A DNA stretch of 64,000 nt. Source: Rhodobacterales bacterium LSUCC0387. Lineage in GTDB: Bacteria; Pseudomonadota; Alphaproteobacteria; Rhodobacterales; Rhodobacteraceae. The notes below the pieces were generated by a model, which worked only from the letters and a program-made list of their open reading frames with translations, made no database searches and had not been told where the DNA came from. The stretch spans positions 1,055,501 through 1,119,500 of the forward strand of contig WVSR01000001.1 in assembly GCA_015689775.1 (NCBI GenBank). The letters are read 5' to 3'. Positions 62,821 through 64,000 of the stretch are shown here, one piece after another (position 1 is the stretch's first letter; each line of letters begins with the position of its first letter). The translations under genes were made by a program, and so were the position numbers.

Positions 62821-63743
62821 AGAATATCGCAATCTTAGGAGCTTCTAGCCAGATTTCGAGAGATTACATCTTGTGGAAAAGCTTGCATAGTAACTTTCAA
62901 CTCTACCTCTTTGTGCGTCGTCCACGGGAGATGTGGAATTGGGTTAAGCGGCAGGGTATAGCTAGTAAAGTTAGGATCGAGCATTATGAGGATTTCGGTA
63001 CTCATAATGAATACTTCGCTATAATAAATTTTGTTGGCGTGGGTGATCCTGCAAGAGCTTTAGCCATGGGAGCGGATGTTTTAGATTTAACACATCAATA
63101 CGACAGTCTCGCAGTTGAATATTTGAAGCTCCATTCACGCTGCCGCTATTTGTTTATGAGCAGTGGCGCAGCTTATGGAAGATGTTTTGAAGCGCCTGTC
63201 AGTGAGGAAACCTGTGCGGGTTATTATCTTAACGCGTTAGAGCAACAGGATTTTTATGGCATGGCTAAAGCCTATGCGGAGTGCAGGCACAGGGCATTTG
63301 ATGCGTTGCCGATATTGGATATCCGTATATTTAATTACGTCAGTAATACCCTAGATTTAAACGCACGTTTTTTGCTTACAGATGCATTTCGTGCCATTCG
63401 CAATGGAACGGTACTCGCCACGTCGTCGGAAAGGACAGTGCGTGATTACATTCATTCGAGCGATCTCTGTTCTTTGATAGACGCAGCACTTTCCGCACCC
63501 CCGACAAATGATGTTATAGATTGTTACAGCAGAGCGCCCATCGATAAGTTTGAAATGCTAAAGGCCCTTAACGTGAAACATGGCTTGCGCTACCAGGTTT
63601 CACATTTAAGTCGGAGTTTGAATCCCACAGGTACCAAGCCTTACTACTATTCGCTCAATCGTAGAGCTCATCGCTTCGGCTACCAGCCCAAACTCACGTC
63701 TCTAGGTGGTATCTTAATGGCTGCTAGCGAGATACTAAACTAA
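62817..63743 (+). CDS. NAD(P)-dependent sugar epimerase/reductase (extended SDR)
   Basis: 308 residues. Rossmann N terminus KNIAILGASSQISRDYIL, FMSSGAAYGRCFEAPVSE, YGMAKAYAECR (YxxxK) and RIFNYVSNTLDLNARFLL. Its position directly after rfbFGH and the transketolase pair, with translational coupling, suggests it reduces the CDP-4-keto sugar, or its branched product, to the final sugar. It resembles CDP-abequose/paratose synthase and YerF-type reductases in role, but this is inferred from context. Confidence 0.83.
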   Translation: MKNIAILGASSQISRDYILWKSLHSNFQLYLFVRRPREMWNWVKRQGIASKVRIEHYEDFGTHNEYFAIINFVGVGDPARALAMGADVLDLTHQYDSLAVEYLKLHSRCRYLFMSSGAAYGRCFEAPVSEETCAGYYLNALEQQDFYGMAKAYAECRHRAFDALPILDIRIFNYVSNTLDLNARFLLTDAFRAIRNGTVLATSSERTVRDYIHSSDLCSLIDAALSAPPTNDVIDCYSRAPIDKFEMLKALNVKHGLRYQVSHLSRSLNPTGTKPYYYSLNRRAHRFGYQPKLTSLGGILMAASEILN

Positions 63744-63784
63744 CATTTAAAGCGACCTCACTTACTGAAGTTTAGGAAGCGAGC

Positions 63785-64000
63785 ATGCCTCATCCCAACG
63801 GCAATATATACATCGATCCTTCTTATCCTGCCTTTAACAACGATAAGTTATTTGACTTGAATGATGTTGTGCTTAACCGCGACGATCAGTTGATGCCGTT
63901 TCATAGGCTTCGGATGGCGCTGCGGGAGCGAGGCCAATCAATTCATACAGCAGATCTATTGTTAACCAAAAATATTGGCGCATCAGAAGCTGCGAGTTAT
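63785..64000 (+). CDS. N terminus of a probable GT10 fucosyltransferase-like protein, cut by the window edge
   Basis: An ATG at 63785 (GGAAG upstream) opens a frame that runs to the last base (72 codons). It reads DPSYPAFNNDKLFDLNDVVL, then NRDDQLMPFHRLRMALRERG and QSIHTADLLL. The N-R-D-x-x-x-P-x-x-x-L and (I/L)-x-T-A-D pattern recalls the N-terminal domain of bacterial family 10 fucosyltransferases. Only a small part is visible, so the call is tentative. Confidence 0.5.
   Translation, partial: MPHPNGNIYIDPSYPAFNNDKLFDLNDVVLNRDDQLMPFHRLRMALRERGQSIHTADLLLTKNIGASEAASY

Noticed and set aside
1-64000. CRISPR arrays, insertion sequences, rRNA genes and a replication origin.
   Set aside because: No regularly spaced repeats, transposase genes with inverted ends, rRNA segments or DnaA-box clusters were noticed when reading the window.

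Overview
The window reads as chromosomal DNA of a marine-type alphaproteobacterium, most likely Rhodobacterales (Roseobacter group). The signs are the core gene order D-Ala-D-Ala carboxypeptidase - tmk - holB - tatD - MBL hydrolase, a monomeric NADP isocitrate dehydrogenase, Mrp antiporter genes, the psd-pssA pair, a DmdA/GcvT-like demethylase and an EPS-associated MarR regulator. No 16S gene is present, so the genus is not resolved.

Layout. 1-6050 is ordinary core: the 3' end of mnhD then mnhEFG, convergent psd-pssA, a secreted protein and a DCC-family protein, an Lrp regulator and a DmdA-like protein. 6100-15870 is an AT-richer accessory region ending at the 3' end of a tRNA-Ser(UGA). It holds a DinB protein, a Gci-like enolase-superfamily enzyme, small secreted or membrane proteins, a duplicated signal-peptide cassette, gene debris, a large PG-binding (possibly alginate-lyase-like) protein and an HNH-RecQ fusion helicase with a small partner. 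15970-24290 is core again, but it opens with a decayed SPOR-domain gene. 24410-27370 holds an epimerase/phosphoglycosyltransferase fusion, a secreted protein and a GC-rich glycosyltransferase. 27450-27950 is an N-terminally truncated tyrosine recombinase.

28000-64000 is a large surface-polysaccharide locus, all on the + strand and largely translationally coupled. Its front end is a MarR-type EPS regulator behind a perfect 22-bp palindrome, followed by a PglK/MsbA-type ABC flippase. Module 1 (30.4-42.5 kb) carries all four enzymes for GDP-D-glycero-D-manno-heptose (GmhB, HddC, a CBS-HddA fusion, GmhA), interleaved with a NeuB-TIM-barrel fusion and NeuA (CMP-ulosonic acid), a class III aminotransferase, a VOC protein, a methyltransferase and SDR/isomerase enzymes. 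Module 2 (42.9-51 kb, very AT-rich at its start) has a GtrB-like GT2, GtrA, a second class III aminotransferase, a GMC oxidoreductase, a GNAT, a FAD oxidoreductase and a GT-C-like membrane protein. Module 3 (51-57.9 kb) has a polysaccharide deacetylase, GT4, methyltransferases and two tandem proteins resembling polysialyltransferase/GT52 enzymes. Module 4 (57.9 kb to the end) is a CDP-3,6-dideoxyhexose pathway (RfbF, RfbG, RfbH) followed by a split transketolase, an NAD-dependent reductase and the start of a possible GT10 fucosyltransferase.

The most interesting proposals are: the RfbH + split transketolase + reductase cassette, which fits synthesis of a C-branched 3,6-dideoxyhexose; the heptose/NeuB hybrid module with two unusual fusions; and the HNH-RecQ two-gene unit next to the tRNA. 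All functional statements are from reading the sequence; no database search was run.
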